From Perognathus longimembris pacificus (lineage: Eukaryota; Chordata; Mammalia; Rodentia; Heteromyidae): a stretch of DNA of 64,000 nucleotides. Position 1 is the first letter of the stretch; every line of letters starts with the position of its first letter. This document shows positions 24,976 to 37,323 of the stretch, piece by piece. Under the pieces are notes generated by a model that saw only the letters and a list, made by a program, of their open reading frames with translations, was not told the origin of the DNA and did not search any database. The stretch lies in NCBI RefSeq assembly GCF_023159225.1, contig NC_063188.1, forward strand, positions 13,351,086-13,415,085. Direction: 5' to 3'. The translations under genes were made by a program, and so were the position numbers.

Positions 24976-25376
24976 TTTCTTGCCAGTCCTGGGTCTTGGA
25001 CTCAGGGCCTGAGCACTGTCCCTGGCTTCTTTTGCTCAAGGCTAGCACTCTACCACTTGAGCCACAGTGCCACTTCCAGCTTTTTCTATATATGTGGTGC
25101 CGAGGAATTGAACCCAGGGCTTCATGTATGCAAGGTGAGCACTTTCCCACTAAGCCACATTCCTAGCCCCTAAGAAATTTTTTTTTGGCCAGTCCTGGGG
25201 CTTGGACTCAGGGTCTGAGAGCACTGTCCCTGGCTTCTTTTTGCTCAAGGCTCTACCACTTGAGCCACAGCGCCACTTCTGGCCATTTTCTGTATATGTG
25301 GTGCTGGGGAATCGAACCCAGGGCCTCATGTATATGAGGCAGGCATTCTTGCCACTAGGCCATATCCCGAGCCCCC
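24976..25376 (-). repeat. Two IDL-Geo SINEs back to back
   Basis: Two complete minus copies at 24976-25168 and 25184-25376, separated by a T-run. The second has lost a short stretch around CAAGGCTCTACC. Same orientation and adjacent, so the second probably inserted in or next to the A-rich tail of the first. Confidence 0.8.
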
Positions 25377-25659
25377 CTAAGAAATTTTTTAAAAAGTAAA
25401 AAAGGGCAGTGGGTATAACTTAAGTGGTAGCGCGCCTATTCAGCAAGCACAATGTCCTGAATTCAAACCCTAGTACTTCCTAACAAAAAAGCTATAATTC
25501 GTCTTTTGTTTAATTTATACATGCTCAGAGATTTTTCAGAGTACAAGAAAAAGAAATGAATCACAGCACTCTTTGGGCTTTTCTTCAATGTTTATTATTT
25601 ATTTATTTGTTATCTTTTCCCTTGTCTTCCGTTGAAAGGGTGACTTCTTACCATTTATC

Positions 25660-26340
25660 TTCTTTCATTTACTGTTATAACAATATACTACAGACTGAAC
25701 AATGATAAAAAGAGTAGTTTAGACTCTCAAAAACACACCTCACAATTGGAAGGCAGAAGGGCAGGAGAGGACTACAATTATTATACAAGACAAGAACAGA
25801 AGAGAATCCATTGCTGCAAGTCTATTTAATGGTAACATTAAGCCATTCCTGAGGGCTCTGCTAGTTCTGTCATTCCAATTCTTCTTTCCTGCTACAAATA
25901 GCTTGGGAGGGCTAAGAGTTTACATGGGCATCTTTATAAAATTCCATGTAGGAAGAGGAGAAAATAGTATTTGTCAGGGGAGGTTCTGTATCATTATTGT
26001 TTTAGCTGGTTTGTGTCAACATAAATGAGATGTCTTATAAACCACAAACATTCATTTATCAATGTTGTGGGTGCTGGAAAATCTAAGGTTAAAGTGCTAC
26101 CACATTTAGTGGCAGGTGAGCAAGTGGCAGGTGAGCACTCTCATCTCACTGATGTGCCATGTACATGGTAGAGAGGGCTGTGGTCTATCTTTTCATGAGG
26201 GTACTAATCTCATCCTGGGGGCTCCAACCTTATGACCTCACCAAAAGCTAATTACCTCTCAAAGGCTCCAAGTCCAAATACTATCACTTTGGTATCAATT
26301 TGGGGGAAGGAGAAAACAAATATTCAGTCCATAGAAATTA
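25660..26340. repeat. Ancient interspersed repeat fragment
   Basis: Starts TACTGTTATAACAATATACTAC and ends AAATATTCAGTCCATAGAAATT, with the intervening phrase ATGACCTCACCAAAAGC. Related fragments occur at about 41045-41390 and 60705-61055. I recognise the sequence as a common old mammalian repeat but cannot name the family with confidence. Confidence 0.5.
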
Positions 26341-27075
26341 CTTTCTAGTCTTAAAACTTACAGTTATTCTTTTTTAAATTTATTTTCCTCACTTTTTTGG
26401 CAAGTTTTATACTCCATACTAGGAAGCCAGAACTTTGAAGTGAAAGAAGGAACAAAGACTGACCAAAGATGAGTATAAAAGGTATAAAAGGGAAAATAGA
26501 ATTAGTACGGGGTGGGGGTTAGTAGTTAGGGCCAGTATTGAAATTAAGCTCATAATCTAAATAAAGCTATACAAATTTTGTGATACACATGCACAGAAAT
26601 TTTAATATGGGAAATTCAGGCTCAGAGGGGGTAATGTGGTATTTGACTGGTTTAGTGACCTAAGATCTTGGATTCCAGGGTATTCTGGTAGAATAAATGA
26701 GCATAAAAAGAGGCTTATAGGTACACAATTCAAAATGTTACAATTTTTTTTTGTTGGGGAGGGTACTGGTTCAAACTCTTGGTTTGAACTCAGGCCCTCA
26801 TGCTCAAAGTACCTGCCCAGGTACTTTCTGCTTGGGCTAATATGGACCTTAATCCTTCTGCTTATGTCTTCCACTATAGCTGGGATGACAGGAATGTGCA
26901 CCCATGCCCAGCTTTTTCTTCTGAACTGAGATCTTACAAACTTTTCCTTAGACTAGCTTCACACCACAATCCTGGCCCCAGGCTTCAGAGTAGCTAGGAT
27001 CACAGATATGAGCCACTATCCCCAGTGAAAACCTGTAATTTTTTTGGTGGTGGTGGTGGTGGTGGTGGTGGTGGT

Positions 27076-27108
<33 letters not shown>

Positions 27109-27344
27109 CGCACATACGCTGGTTCTGGGGCTTGAACTCAGTGCCTGGACACTATCCCTGAGCTTTTTTCTCAAGGTTAAGACTCTACTACCTGAGCCAC
27201 AGCTCCAGTTCTGGCTTTTTGAGGTGGTTAATTGGAGATAAGTCTCATGGACTTTCCTGCCCAGGATGGCTTCGAACCTTGATCCACAGATCTCAGCCTA
27301 CTGAATAGCTAGGATTATAGGCACAAGCCACTGGCACCCAACCA

Positions 27345-27562
27345 TGTTTCTTTGTTTTGTTTTGTTTTTTTGCCAGTCCTGGGACCTGGGCTCAGGGCCT
27401 GAGCACTGTCCCTGGCTTCTTTTTGCTCAGGGCTAGCACTCTGCCACTTGAGCCACAGCGCCACTTCTAGCCATTTTCTGTATATGTGGTGCTGGGGAAT
27501 CGAACCCAGGGCTTCATGTGTAGGAGGCAAGCACTCTTGCCACTAGGCCATATCCCCAGCCC
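27345..27562 (-). repeat. IDL-Geo dimeric SINE
   Basis: Complete minus copy next to a B1-like plus Geo SINE (27107-27343). The two families share the Geo half, so a reader scanning this area sees the same right part twice. Confidence 0.8.
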
Positions 27563-28016
27563 TGTTTCTTTGTTTTTTGGGATAAGGTCTCACTATGTTA
27601 CCAAGGCTTGTCTTGAACTTCTGGGTTCAAGGGCCTCATGAGCAGTTGGGAGTACAGCCTTGACCAACTGTGATATATATGGTGTTACTTAGGTTTGAAC
27701 TCAGGGCCTTTTATGTGTCAAGAACTATATTTCTTGAGCCAAACCACCTCAGCTTTTTTAACATTAGTTAATTTTTTAAATAATATCTCACATTTATGCA
27801 CAGGGCAGTTCAGGATGATCCTCCTAGTTTGGATGATAGTCTGACACTAATGTACCAACATGTCCAACTTTTATTGGTTCAGATAATACCTTGTGAACTC
27901 TTTCTCAGGATTGGCTTTGCACCACAAGTTCTATCGGCTTCTTAAATACCTAGGATTACAAGCATGAGCTATTGTGGATATATATATATATATATATATA
28001 ATGTATATGCACATAT

Positions 28017-28049
<33 letters not shown>

Positions 28050-28360
28050 ACATACACACATATTCCCTGGAAACCACAACATATAAGAAAACTGTTCAAA
28101 TGAAAAAAAGGGCAGGAAGAGGGAGAGAGAGAAAAAAATTTTTTTTAAACAATGTGATTCATTCCTCTATCACAGACTATAGAAAAATATTAAAATGAGA
28201 CAAAGTTGATGATACAAATTGTCATGGTAAATTTTTGAGTCATTATGACTGTGCCATGAAGTTTTCTGATATTTGGTCAAGTATTACTCTGTGTGTCAGT
28301 GAGAGTGTTTGGGATGAGAATAAAATCTTAACAATTGGAGTGAGTAAAACATATTGCAGG

Positions 28361-28550
28361 GCTGGGAATATGGCCTAGTGGTAGAGTGCTTGCCTCGCAT
28401 ACATGAAGCTCTAGGTTTGATTCCTCAGCACTATATATATAAAGCCAGAAGTGGTTCTGTGGCTCAAGTGGCAGAGTGGTAGGTAGGCTTGAGCACAAAG
28501 AAGCCAGGGACAGTGCTCAGGGTCTGAGTTCAAGCCCCACAACTGGCAAA
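28361..28550 (+). repeat. IDL-Geo dimeric SINE
   Basis: Plus copy: ID half GGGCTGGGAATATGGCCTAG, Geo half with GTGGCTCAAGTGGCAGAGTGG, A-rich tail. Confidence 0.8.
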
Positions 28551-28817
28551 AAATAAAAGAGAACATTTCCCTTCCTAAAGCTAGAAGATCTCATTTAATC
28601 ATTTAAAAACCTGAGCAGAATAAAATCCTGACCTCTAACAGTAAAAGAGAATTTCTGCTGATGAGATGTGACCTTCAAGACAAGAACATAAATATTATTT
28701 GTTCATCTAGTTTACGTATCTATGGACTCAAGTTGGGACATTTAGGCTCACCTAGGTCTCTAACTTGTTCACTGTAGAACTTGTTTCCAAACTCCAGAAT
28801 CAAAAGAGCCAATTTCG

Positions 28818-29012
28818 TGGGGCTGGGGATATGGCCTAGTGGCAAGAGTGCTTGCCTCGTATACATGAGGCCCTGGGTTCGATTCCCCAGCACCACATAT
28901 ACAGAAAATGGCCAGAAGTGGCGCTGTGGCTCAAGTGGCAGAGTGCTAGCCTTGAGCAAGAAGAAGCCAGGGACAGTGCTCAGGCCCTGAGTCCAAGCCC
29001 CAGGACTGGCCA
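28818..29012 (+). repeat. IDL-Geo dimeric SINE, near-consensus copy
   Basis: Clean plus copy. ID half from GGGGCTGGGGATATGGCC with internal promoter B box GGTTCGATTCC, Geo half from GGCCAGAAGTGGCGC to AGGACTGGCC, then poly-A. Useful as the reference for the family in this window. Confidence 0.88.
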
Positions 29013-30111
29013 AAAAAAAAAAAGAGCCAATTTCTTAAATAAATATGAAATGTGTATGTATATGTATGTATGTATGTACATATGTATGTATGCATGTGTG
29101 TATGTATGTATGTATATAAAATGGTTGTCTCTGTGAAGAATACTAAATGCACCCATTTGAAATCACACTATGACATTGTCTCAGAAGCCAAATGACTGTT
29201 AGGATATTGACATTGACAAATTTGATGAAAGATTCTTAAAAATACATATTTAACATAAAAAGGTTTACTTAAAATAAAGACTGGGGATTCATTTCCTGTC
29301 TATTGAATTAAGTTGTACCCAAGTGTCGGTGGCTCACAGTTGCAATGCTAGCTCCTCAGGAGGCTGAGATCTGAGGATCACAGTTTGAAACAGCCTGGCA
29401 GCAAATTTTGTGAGTCTTAGCTGCAATAAACTACCAAAAAGCCAGAAGTGGAGCAGCGGTGGCTCAAGGGACAGAGCGCTAATCTTGAGCATAAAAAAGT
29501 CAGGCACAGTGTCTGAACCCTAAATTCAAGTCCTAGGATGGCACAAAAATGATTAATTCTGGTCTTCTGCATTTTCTCAACCACGTACTTACCCAAATTA
29601 CAATCACAGTTCATTCCTTTTTCTACTACCTACAAGAGAAAACAATGTGAATGTAACTATTTCAATTGAAGTACATATGCCATTGTTGGTTTACTGATAA
29701 TGAGATAGAACTTTTCAGTGTTCACCAACAAATGTGTAAAATTTATGGTTTGTGACAATTAGGACTGCATATTCAGGCTTTTTACAAAATTTCTGAACTG
29801 TTCCCCCAAAGCACCTCTGTGACTTCTTACCTGGCCTTGGTTAGAATCCTATCAAGGAACACTTCCTAAGGAACCTAAAAGTGACTAGAAGACTGATCAT
29901 CTGTCCCATGGGTGGCTGTCAGTAAAGTATCCACCCTAAGGATCACCCCAGTACTCAGTCTTCTGTTTGGCAATGTAAGAGTCAATATCAGCTGCAGAGT
30001 GACAGGAAACAGAGCCACTCATCCAGAAATAGGTTGTTGCAGTTGCAGGATCTGGGAGGGATAGGCGCTATACACTTGAAAACTCCATTTCCTTTAAAGT
30101 AGTAGCTGACA

Positions 30112-30117
30112 TTTATT
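30112..30117 (-). terminator. Poly(A) signal of RTL8 copy 4
   Basis: AATAAA on the minus strand, in the context shared by all RTL8 copies. Confidence 0.8.
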
Positions 30118-30965
30118 GAAAGAAAGGCTTTTGTACATAGAGGGTAGAAGAGCTCAAGGGACCACAGGGGTTACTGTGGTAAAGAAAAAGCACACACATC
30201 AGAGAGGCAGCTGTAGATTCTGAACACATACACAAGTGGGGGTGTGGGTGGAGGGGGGGCTGTTCCACAGGAGAAAATGAGAGCCTGGGTGTGGCTGCCA
30301 GGAACACAAGAAGAGTCTGAGGGTCAGGAGGGGCTGTGTCCGGCTGCAGGTGAAGGTGACAGGCTGGCTGTCCCCGGTGGGCTGGGCCAGCTGTGTGAAT
30401 CGGTGTCCTTGGGCTGTGTCAGCTCGGGTGCGTCTGCGGGGAGGGGAGTCCAGAGCGGTGAGAGCGGCAGTGGAGGTGGGTGGTGGCGCGGGTGGCTGGC
30501 GGTGATGGCAGAGGCAGCGCAGGTAGGCTGGAGGAGGTGGCGGTGCGGCAGCGGCAGGTGAGCGCGGCGGGAGGCTGTGTGTTCTCCTAGGCCCGCAGGC
30601 AGCTCGCCGCGGCCTGAGCCCCGGACAGCGTCCAGATGTGCACGGCAGAGGGGGCTGGGCTGCCGGCGCGGGCGGCGCGGGGCGCAGCTCAGCGAGGGCC
30701 AGGGCCACACACAGCCGCGGGAGGCTGCAGCAGCGCTGTTCCTGGAACAAAGGCAAGCGCGACACGGGAGGGGACAGCAGCGCGCACGGCACCGAGATCA
30801 CGGCGACTCCACGGGACTGCACTCAGCCAGGGACGGAGGGGCCGAGGGGCCGAGGGGCCGAGGGGCGGAGGGACGGCGGGAGGGCGCGCGGGCGCGCGGG
30901 GAGGCAGGGCGGCGCCCGTGCCACCGAGCCATGGCGTGGCACCCCCTCCCCGCAGCCCCCGCCGC
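30118..30965 (-). other. RTL8 copy 4 3' UTR
   Basis: GC-rich UTR aligned with the other three. It has two CGCGCCCG units, fewer than copies 1 and 2. Confidence 0.8.
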
Positions 30966-31490
<525 letters not shown>

Positions 31491-33664
31491 CTTCCTCCCT
31501 CACCCCCCCCCCACCCCCACCACCCTTCATCTGGTTGGCCTTTACTCTGACTTAAAATGGCTAGTGCGCAGGCGTGTCACTGAGCCCAGGCTGACTAACA
31601 GACTGTGGGGTGAGTCTCACTTTCTCTGATTGGTGAGGTCACAAAACGGAAGGGCGGGGCCACAGATTTTCGAGTTGGGTAAAGGCGAGCAGCTTGAGGG
31701 GCCCTGTGGCTAATTGGAGTGGGTGGTGATGGAGGAGGCTGTTGCAGGGGCAGAGGGGCAGTCTTTGTTCAGGAAGGTGTGGAGTTCCCTGCCACACCCC
31801 TGCTGCCCACTCCTCAGACCTTGCATATTCCTTAGTGGATGCCACTCTGGATGCCACTTGAGTCATCTGCAATACCCTCATTTTCTTTTCTTTTTTTTGT
31901 GCCTGTTCTGGGGCTTCAGCTATTTTGCTCAAGTCTAGCACTTTACCACTTGAGAAACAGATTCACTTCTAGCTTTTTGATGGTTCATTGCAGATAAGAG
32001 TCTCAAGGACTTTCCTGCTCTCACTGGTTTTAGACCTTGATCCTCAGATCTCATCCTCCTGAGTAGCTAAGATTACAATCTAGAGTCACCAGCACTCATT
32101 TTGGAGCCTTCTTTTGAAAACAAAAACAAAACCACAGCCAGTGCCAATGATTCATACCTGTTGTCATAGTACTCGGGATGCTACGTACGATATGAGGAGC
32201 ACAGTTCAAAGTCAGCCTCAGCAGATAGATATGAGACCATATTATCTCCAGTGAACCACCAAAAAGCCAGAAGTGGAGATGTGGGTCAATTGGTATAGTG
32301 CTACCCTTGCACATAAAAAGCTAAATAAGACAACAAAGCCCTAAGTTCAAGCCCCATTACTGGCACACACTCACACACGTATACACAAACACATACTTCA
32401 CACAGCAATACCATGGTTTTTCTGTAGATTTGGAAAAAGACAGTGAAGGGATGATAAAATGGAAGCATAGTTGTGTTCAATACTTTTGTCTTTCTACATA
32501 TTAAATACTCTTACAGTCATACTTTAAGCATTCTGCATTTCTACTCCAGTCTTGGTACTGAGTATTTTGTTCTAGTTGACTTTAGTTCAGATAGTGGTAA
32601 GCTGCTGGAAAACGGATGGAATGTGGTGTCTGACATTGCTTGATGCTTATCACGAGTTACACTGATATTAATTTTTGGATGGTCTATGTTTTTTATTTGA
32701 GAAAGAATCTTGTTATGTGGCCCATACTTGTCTGGAACTCCTGCCTCCCCCTCCTGAGTAGCAGGATCTACAGCGGCATAGCATCATAAATGCTCTGCAA
32801 TTCTAATCAACACATAAATAGCTTGGACTTTAGTAGTTAGTGTAATTTGTTAATTCTTGTAACAGCAATTGAATGCTGTCATACTCATCAGTATGATTCT
32901 GACTCTCCAGCATTCGAACCATCTGTGATATCTAGGTGTTGTAATGATGGTAAACTTCCATTCTCACATCTAGTGACTATGTAAAAATTTTTATGTTTTA
33001 ACTGGTGGACTTTGATAAAAGCAGTAATAGTCAGCTGCACATGTATGGGTATTATCACAGTATTCTCTCCAAGAAATCAAATGACCCTATACTGCTCAAT
33101 TCATTACATTTGTTGGAATTAACTGAAGAGCTTCTTTACAGAGTCACATTCAGGTCCACAGCAAGTTGTTGGTATGACCATGGACCTAGCCAATATGTAA
33201 CACAAGTTCTACCTCCAAGGCCAGGTCATGAGGAGGAAGATTCGGGGACTAACATACTCCAAGAGACAGAACAATCCCTGCAGGGTTTTGCCCAACATTT
33301 CTCAACGCAGGCCTGGGGGAAGGCAGGGAACACGGAGGGAATCCCTGGTGTGGGACTGTATCATATTGATGGATCCAGTTACCTCATGGGAGTAGGAAAA
33401 GGGCCCATGATAAAAGCTGCCAACCTCAAAACTCGGTGGAAGCCAAGTACTGGAGGCTCATGCCTGTAGTCATAGCTACTCAGGAAGCTGAGATCTGAGG
33501 ATCTTGATTTGAAACCAGCCCAGGCAGAAAAGTCCTCGTGAGACTCTTATCTCCAACTAACCACTCAAAAACTAGAACTGGCACTATGGCTTAATGAGGT
33601 AGAATGCTAGCCTTCAGTAATAGGAGCTCAGGGACAGTGACCAGGCCCAGAGTTCAAGCCCAAG

Positions 33665-33699
<35 letters not shown>

Positions 33700-33829
33700 A
33701 ATTATGCTCAGTGGGGTCTTGAGCCTTACTGTGAGAGCAGCTAAAGAGTATGCTGAGAATTACTTCAGCAATTATAGTGTAAGAACAACGATTTCAAAGC
33801 AATGATCTAAATGTCCATGGTTTAGATAA
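31491..33829. other. Region right of the RTL8 cluster
   Basis: No gene recognised. A C-rich tract is at 31504-31525. GC-rich sequence to about 31830 might be the far part of a CpG island. SINEs lie at 31890-32100 (-), 32130-32370 (+) and 33440-33664 (+), and an ACT trinucleotide repeat at 33665-33700. An open frame of 154 codons at 33005-33469 runs into the last SINE and shows no known domain. Confidence 0.55.
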
Positions 33830-34270
33830 TCAAGTAGAGGAAAGCTTAGGTCTAAGTAAGTCACCTTGTTTTCCCAGCTATACTGGTGCCTAGCCAAGTG
33901 ATGGGGGGCTGTCCACACTGCTTCCAAGGCCTAGAGGTGAGACAATCCATCCTTTGAATTGCAGATATACTACCTTGTTTAGCTTCAGAGAGGATATGTA
34001 AATGTAGTGTCCTCTTTAGTCTTAGGCAAATCATGTTCCTGGTGCCTCTCCTGGTGTCTTTTGTTTATGTTGGGGCTTTGTCACCGCCCAAGCATATGGT
34101 TTTTGTCTTCGAAGGTTTTGTGTAAGTTGTGTTGTAGGCTGCTGGTTTTTGAGACAGGAGTCCACCATGCAGTTGCTGGCCTTCAAATAAGGACTCCCAA
34201 TTTGATCTTTCAAAATGTGGCTTCTCAGTTTTCTCCTGACTTGATTCCCAACTGCATTTATCTTAAAACA
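33830..34270 (+). repeat. LTR of a second ERV family (copy A)
   Basis: About 440 bp ending AAAACA. It is followed, after two bases, by a proline-type primer site. Homologous at intervals to 59570-60476: shared stretches include GTCTAA(G/A)TAAGTCACCTTGTTT, GAGGATATGTAAATGTA, CTTTGTCACC and TTTGATCTTTCAAAATGT. The left boundary is approximate. Confidence 0.7.
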
Positions 34271-34272
34271 GA

Positions 34273-34290
34273 TGGGGGCTCATCCGGGAT
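34273..34290 (+). promoter_or_regulatory. Primer binding site after LTR copy A
   Basis: TGGGGGCTCATCCGGGAT, one base from the proline tRNA site. It confirms that the preceding sequence is a 5' LTR on the plus strand and that the following DNA is proviral interior. Confidence 0.82.
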
Positions 34291-36079
34291 CTCAGTCAGC
34301 AAGATCCCAGTGCCAAGGTGGGGCATTATAGTTCCTTAAAGCCACACTGTCGGACGGCCTAGGAGATCTGACTTCTAAAAGATGGAAATCTCCACAGAGG
34401 AGGTACCCACTGAGACATTCCTGAACCCCATGAACTTTCCACCCCTCTAACAGCCAGCTCATGAATGCTGGATATGCAATCCAAAATCCTTTTGGAGTCA
34501 TTCAGAAATCTTCTGAAAGTAAGTCTGTGTTTCTCTGTCCTGTTTCTATTTTCTGGGGATCAATCTGTCTGTAATAGTGGGAGGATAGAGGAGTGGATGC
34601 ATTCAATAATCCACCCATGACCTCTAGAGTATGATTATACTGAGGAGTTTCATCAAGGTTGTGGTGAGAGGGGTCATACCTCAGTTAGCTCTCCTTTTGT
34701 GAGAGTCTTGCCTCCCAGGATATTGGAGACTTTGATTTCTATTGTGTTAAGGAGCCCACTTATGGTGGAAGGTACCTAACTCAGCCAGGTTTGTTTTTGT
34801 GTTTGTCTTGGTCTTGTAGCTCTCTTGTTCTGATTTCTTAAGGATTGCTAGCAGTTTGTAATGTGGATCCTTGTTCCTGTGTCATTGTTCTGCATTCTTT
34901 AGGCATGTCTGGGGGAATAAAAGTTACATCCTCTGGCTGGGCCTGATCATGGGCCTGCTATGTTCCTCCCTCCCTCCCCCACCCCACGGCAGCAGTCAAG
35001 CGGCAAAACATGGGTGATCACAGGCAAAGTTTGAACCACTAGCATCTAGCTAAATTTACAAGTCTCAGGCTGTGTCCCCTGGGAGTGGTGGCGGGGAGGG
35101 AGGGGGGGACCTGAAGGCAGGGGCACTGGGTGAGATGAGGAGATGAGCCTGTTTTGGACATCTAACTAATCCTGGAAGTATGAAAATTGTAAAGTGCTCT
35201 TGTCTAAAGTTGGATAAAAGACAGTCTGGTCACCAGGTAGGCTAGGAGTTTAACTTCAGGTAATCCCTTCCCTTCCTCCATCTAAAGGTACTCAAAGGTC
35301 CATTGGTATGCTAATATGCTTTACTAACAAGCAAGGCCTGCAGAAATGGGGCTGGGGATGCTAAGATGATTTATTAACTTGTTAGCAAATTTTATCTTAA
35401 ATTGGACATCTATAAAAGTAAGATTGGCAAAAATATATCTTGCCACTAAAATTCTGGAAAATATATGGCCGATATTCATTTCTGTGCACTTTAAGATCTT
35501 TGTTCACAAGTGTGTGTATGTAAACATGTTCAAGAAAATCTGGTATTTTAATGCATGCAGATTTTAATATTGTAATCAAGAGTTATCTGACTTAGCAAAA
35601 ATGTGAATGTCTTTAGGACTTAGGATTTATTTCCATCCACTGTTAAAATTTTGGAGCCAAGTGTTGGAAATTTGAGTAAAAAGGATTTTTTTTATCATTG
35701 TTAAAGATATTTCCCATTCTGCCTATCTGTCTGGAATTGCTTTGATTTTTATCTCAGTCAGAGATCAAGAGGAAAGGTCATGGAAAACTTAGGATGGGCC
35801 TATCTTCAGAGGTAAAGTTTGATCTGGCAAAGATGCAGCTCAGTTGGCCCAGTCATAGTGGAACAGACCCAAGTGGGTGGCTCACACATGGTGATATAGG
35901 TCCTAGTGGGGAGCCCATGCATGGTTGGAGAGGGTAGTAAGCTGGTACAAAGGACAGTTCATCTAACCATAGGAGTTGGGTGGATATATGCCCATTCTAT
36001 AAAATGGGCCAAGTGGGCAGATGAACACTGGAAAGCTGAGTGTAAAATGGGTAGTGGAATTAGTATTCCTAAAAACTGC
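34291..36079 (+). mobile_element. Degraded interior of the second ERV
   Basis: Begins directly after the primer site. Includes a T- and G-rich stretch (34790-34830) of the kind seen in gammaretroviral leaders. No gag or pol frame is open, and no matching 3' LTR was found downstream within the window. The extent to the right is uncertain. Confidence 0.5.
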
Positions 36080-36095
36080 CCAGTAGGATGTTTCT

Positions 36096-36201
36096 TTTTT
36101 TAAAAATAATTTATTTATTAATTAAACAAATTTTTTGACAAGGTGTTGTGCAAAAGGGGTACAGTTACATAGTAGGCCAGTGTGTACATTTCTTGTGATA
36201 A
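36096..36201 (-). repeat. Truncated LINE-1 3' end with a 16-bp target duplication
   Basis: A T-rich start (poly-A of a minus element) and about 106 bp in total, flanked by CCAGTAGGATGTTTCT at 36080-36095 and 36202-36217. A related fragment lies at about 37610-37740. Perfect target duplications show a fairly recent insertion. Confidence 0.8.
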
Positions 36202-36217
36202 CCAGTAGGATGTTTCT

Positions 36218-37292
36218 AAAATGGAAAAAGCATTAAAAGGAGGGTTATAAAAAAGCTTAATCTGTGATGTAATTTGATTACAATGCTCTTTTGCAATTAG
36301 ATACATTTTAGAAAAAGTAAAAAGATGTTCTGAGATTCCTTGTTTGTCAAGTCTGGATTCTTTTCCCAGTGCCAGTGTACATGTAATTCTAATATTAAAA
36401 AAACAACACACTGTCATTTGAGTTCAAAGGTTTCTAAGAAAACTGAGACTGCAGGGGAAAAATGGCTGTTTTAAAACACGCTGCTCAGAGACAATGGGCA
36501 ATACCTAATGCCTCAAGGTTTCAAAAGGTTAATTCAAATGCAAATTAATGTGGCTTCGTGGTAGAGTGATTGCCTCGCATGCATGAAGTCCTGGGTTTGA
36601 TTCCTCAGTACCACATAAACAGAAAGGCTGGAAGTGGCACTGTGGCTCAAGTGATATAGTGCTAGCTTTGAACAAAAACTCAGGGACAGTGCCCAGGTGC
36701 AGAGTTCAAGCCTCAGGACTGGCAAAACAAAAAAAAGATATGGCTACATGCTCGTGGCTCATGCCGTAATCCTAGCTACCCAGGAGGCTGATGTCTGAGG
36801 ATCACAGTTCAAAGGCATCCTGGGCATGAAAGTCTGTGAGACTCTGGTCTCTAATTAACCTCCGGAACACTGGAAGCAGTGCTGTTGCTCAAGTGGTAGA
36901 GTACTAGTCTTGAGCTGAAGTGTTCAGGTACAGACCTCAGGCCCAGAGTTCAAGCCCTACAAGGCTTTTGGGCAAGATTCATATAATCTGAAAACTGGTG
37001 TTCAAAGATAGCCCAGGGAGAGAAAGGTCCCTGTGACAGTCTCATCTCTAATTGGCCAGCAGAGTGCTGGAAGAAGCAGGAGTGTGGAGCTGTGACCCAA
37101 AGAGGAAGAACACTAGCTTTGAGTTGGAGTGTTCAGCGACAGTGCTCAGGCCCTGAGTTCAAGACACAGGACTGGCAAAAAATGGTGAACAAAACACAAC
37201 AGAAAATCAACAAAATAAAAATTAATTATTTAAAATGTTCTGGAAAATCAGATGGACTAAAAAAGATACAAATTATTAATCTCAGGAATAAC

Positions 37293-37323
<31 letters not shown>

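Larger units (their letters stand above)
23336..30110. other. Spacer between RTL8 copies 3 and 4
   Basis: No gene. The first about 100 bp are RTL8-unit flank. SINEs lie at 23690-23885 (+), 24579-24760 (+), 24976-25168 and 25184-25376 (both -), 26745-27035 (-), 27107-27343 (-), 27345-27562 (-), 28361-28550 (+), 28818-29012 (+) and 29315-29555 (+). Simple repeats lie at 23888-23919 (CA), 27042-27107 (GGT then GT), 27978-28050 (TA/CA) and 29052-29117 (ATGT). Sequence from about 24770 to 24945 looks like an L1 3' UTR. Bases 29868-30110 are again RTL8-unit flank. Confidence 0.65.

Noticed and set aside
28818..28895. tRNA-Ala gene
   Set aside because: The A and B boxes belong to the ID half of a SINE. 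The copy is followed by the Geo half and a poly-A tail and recurs many times.
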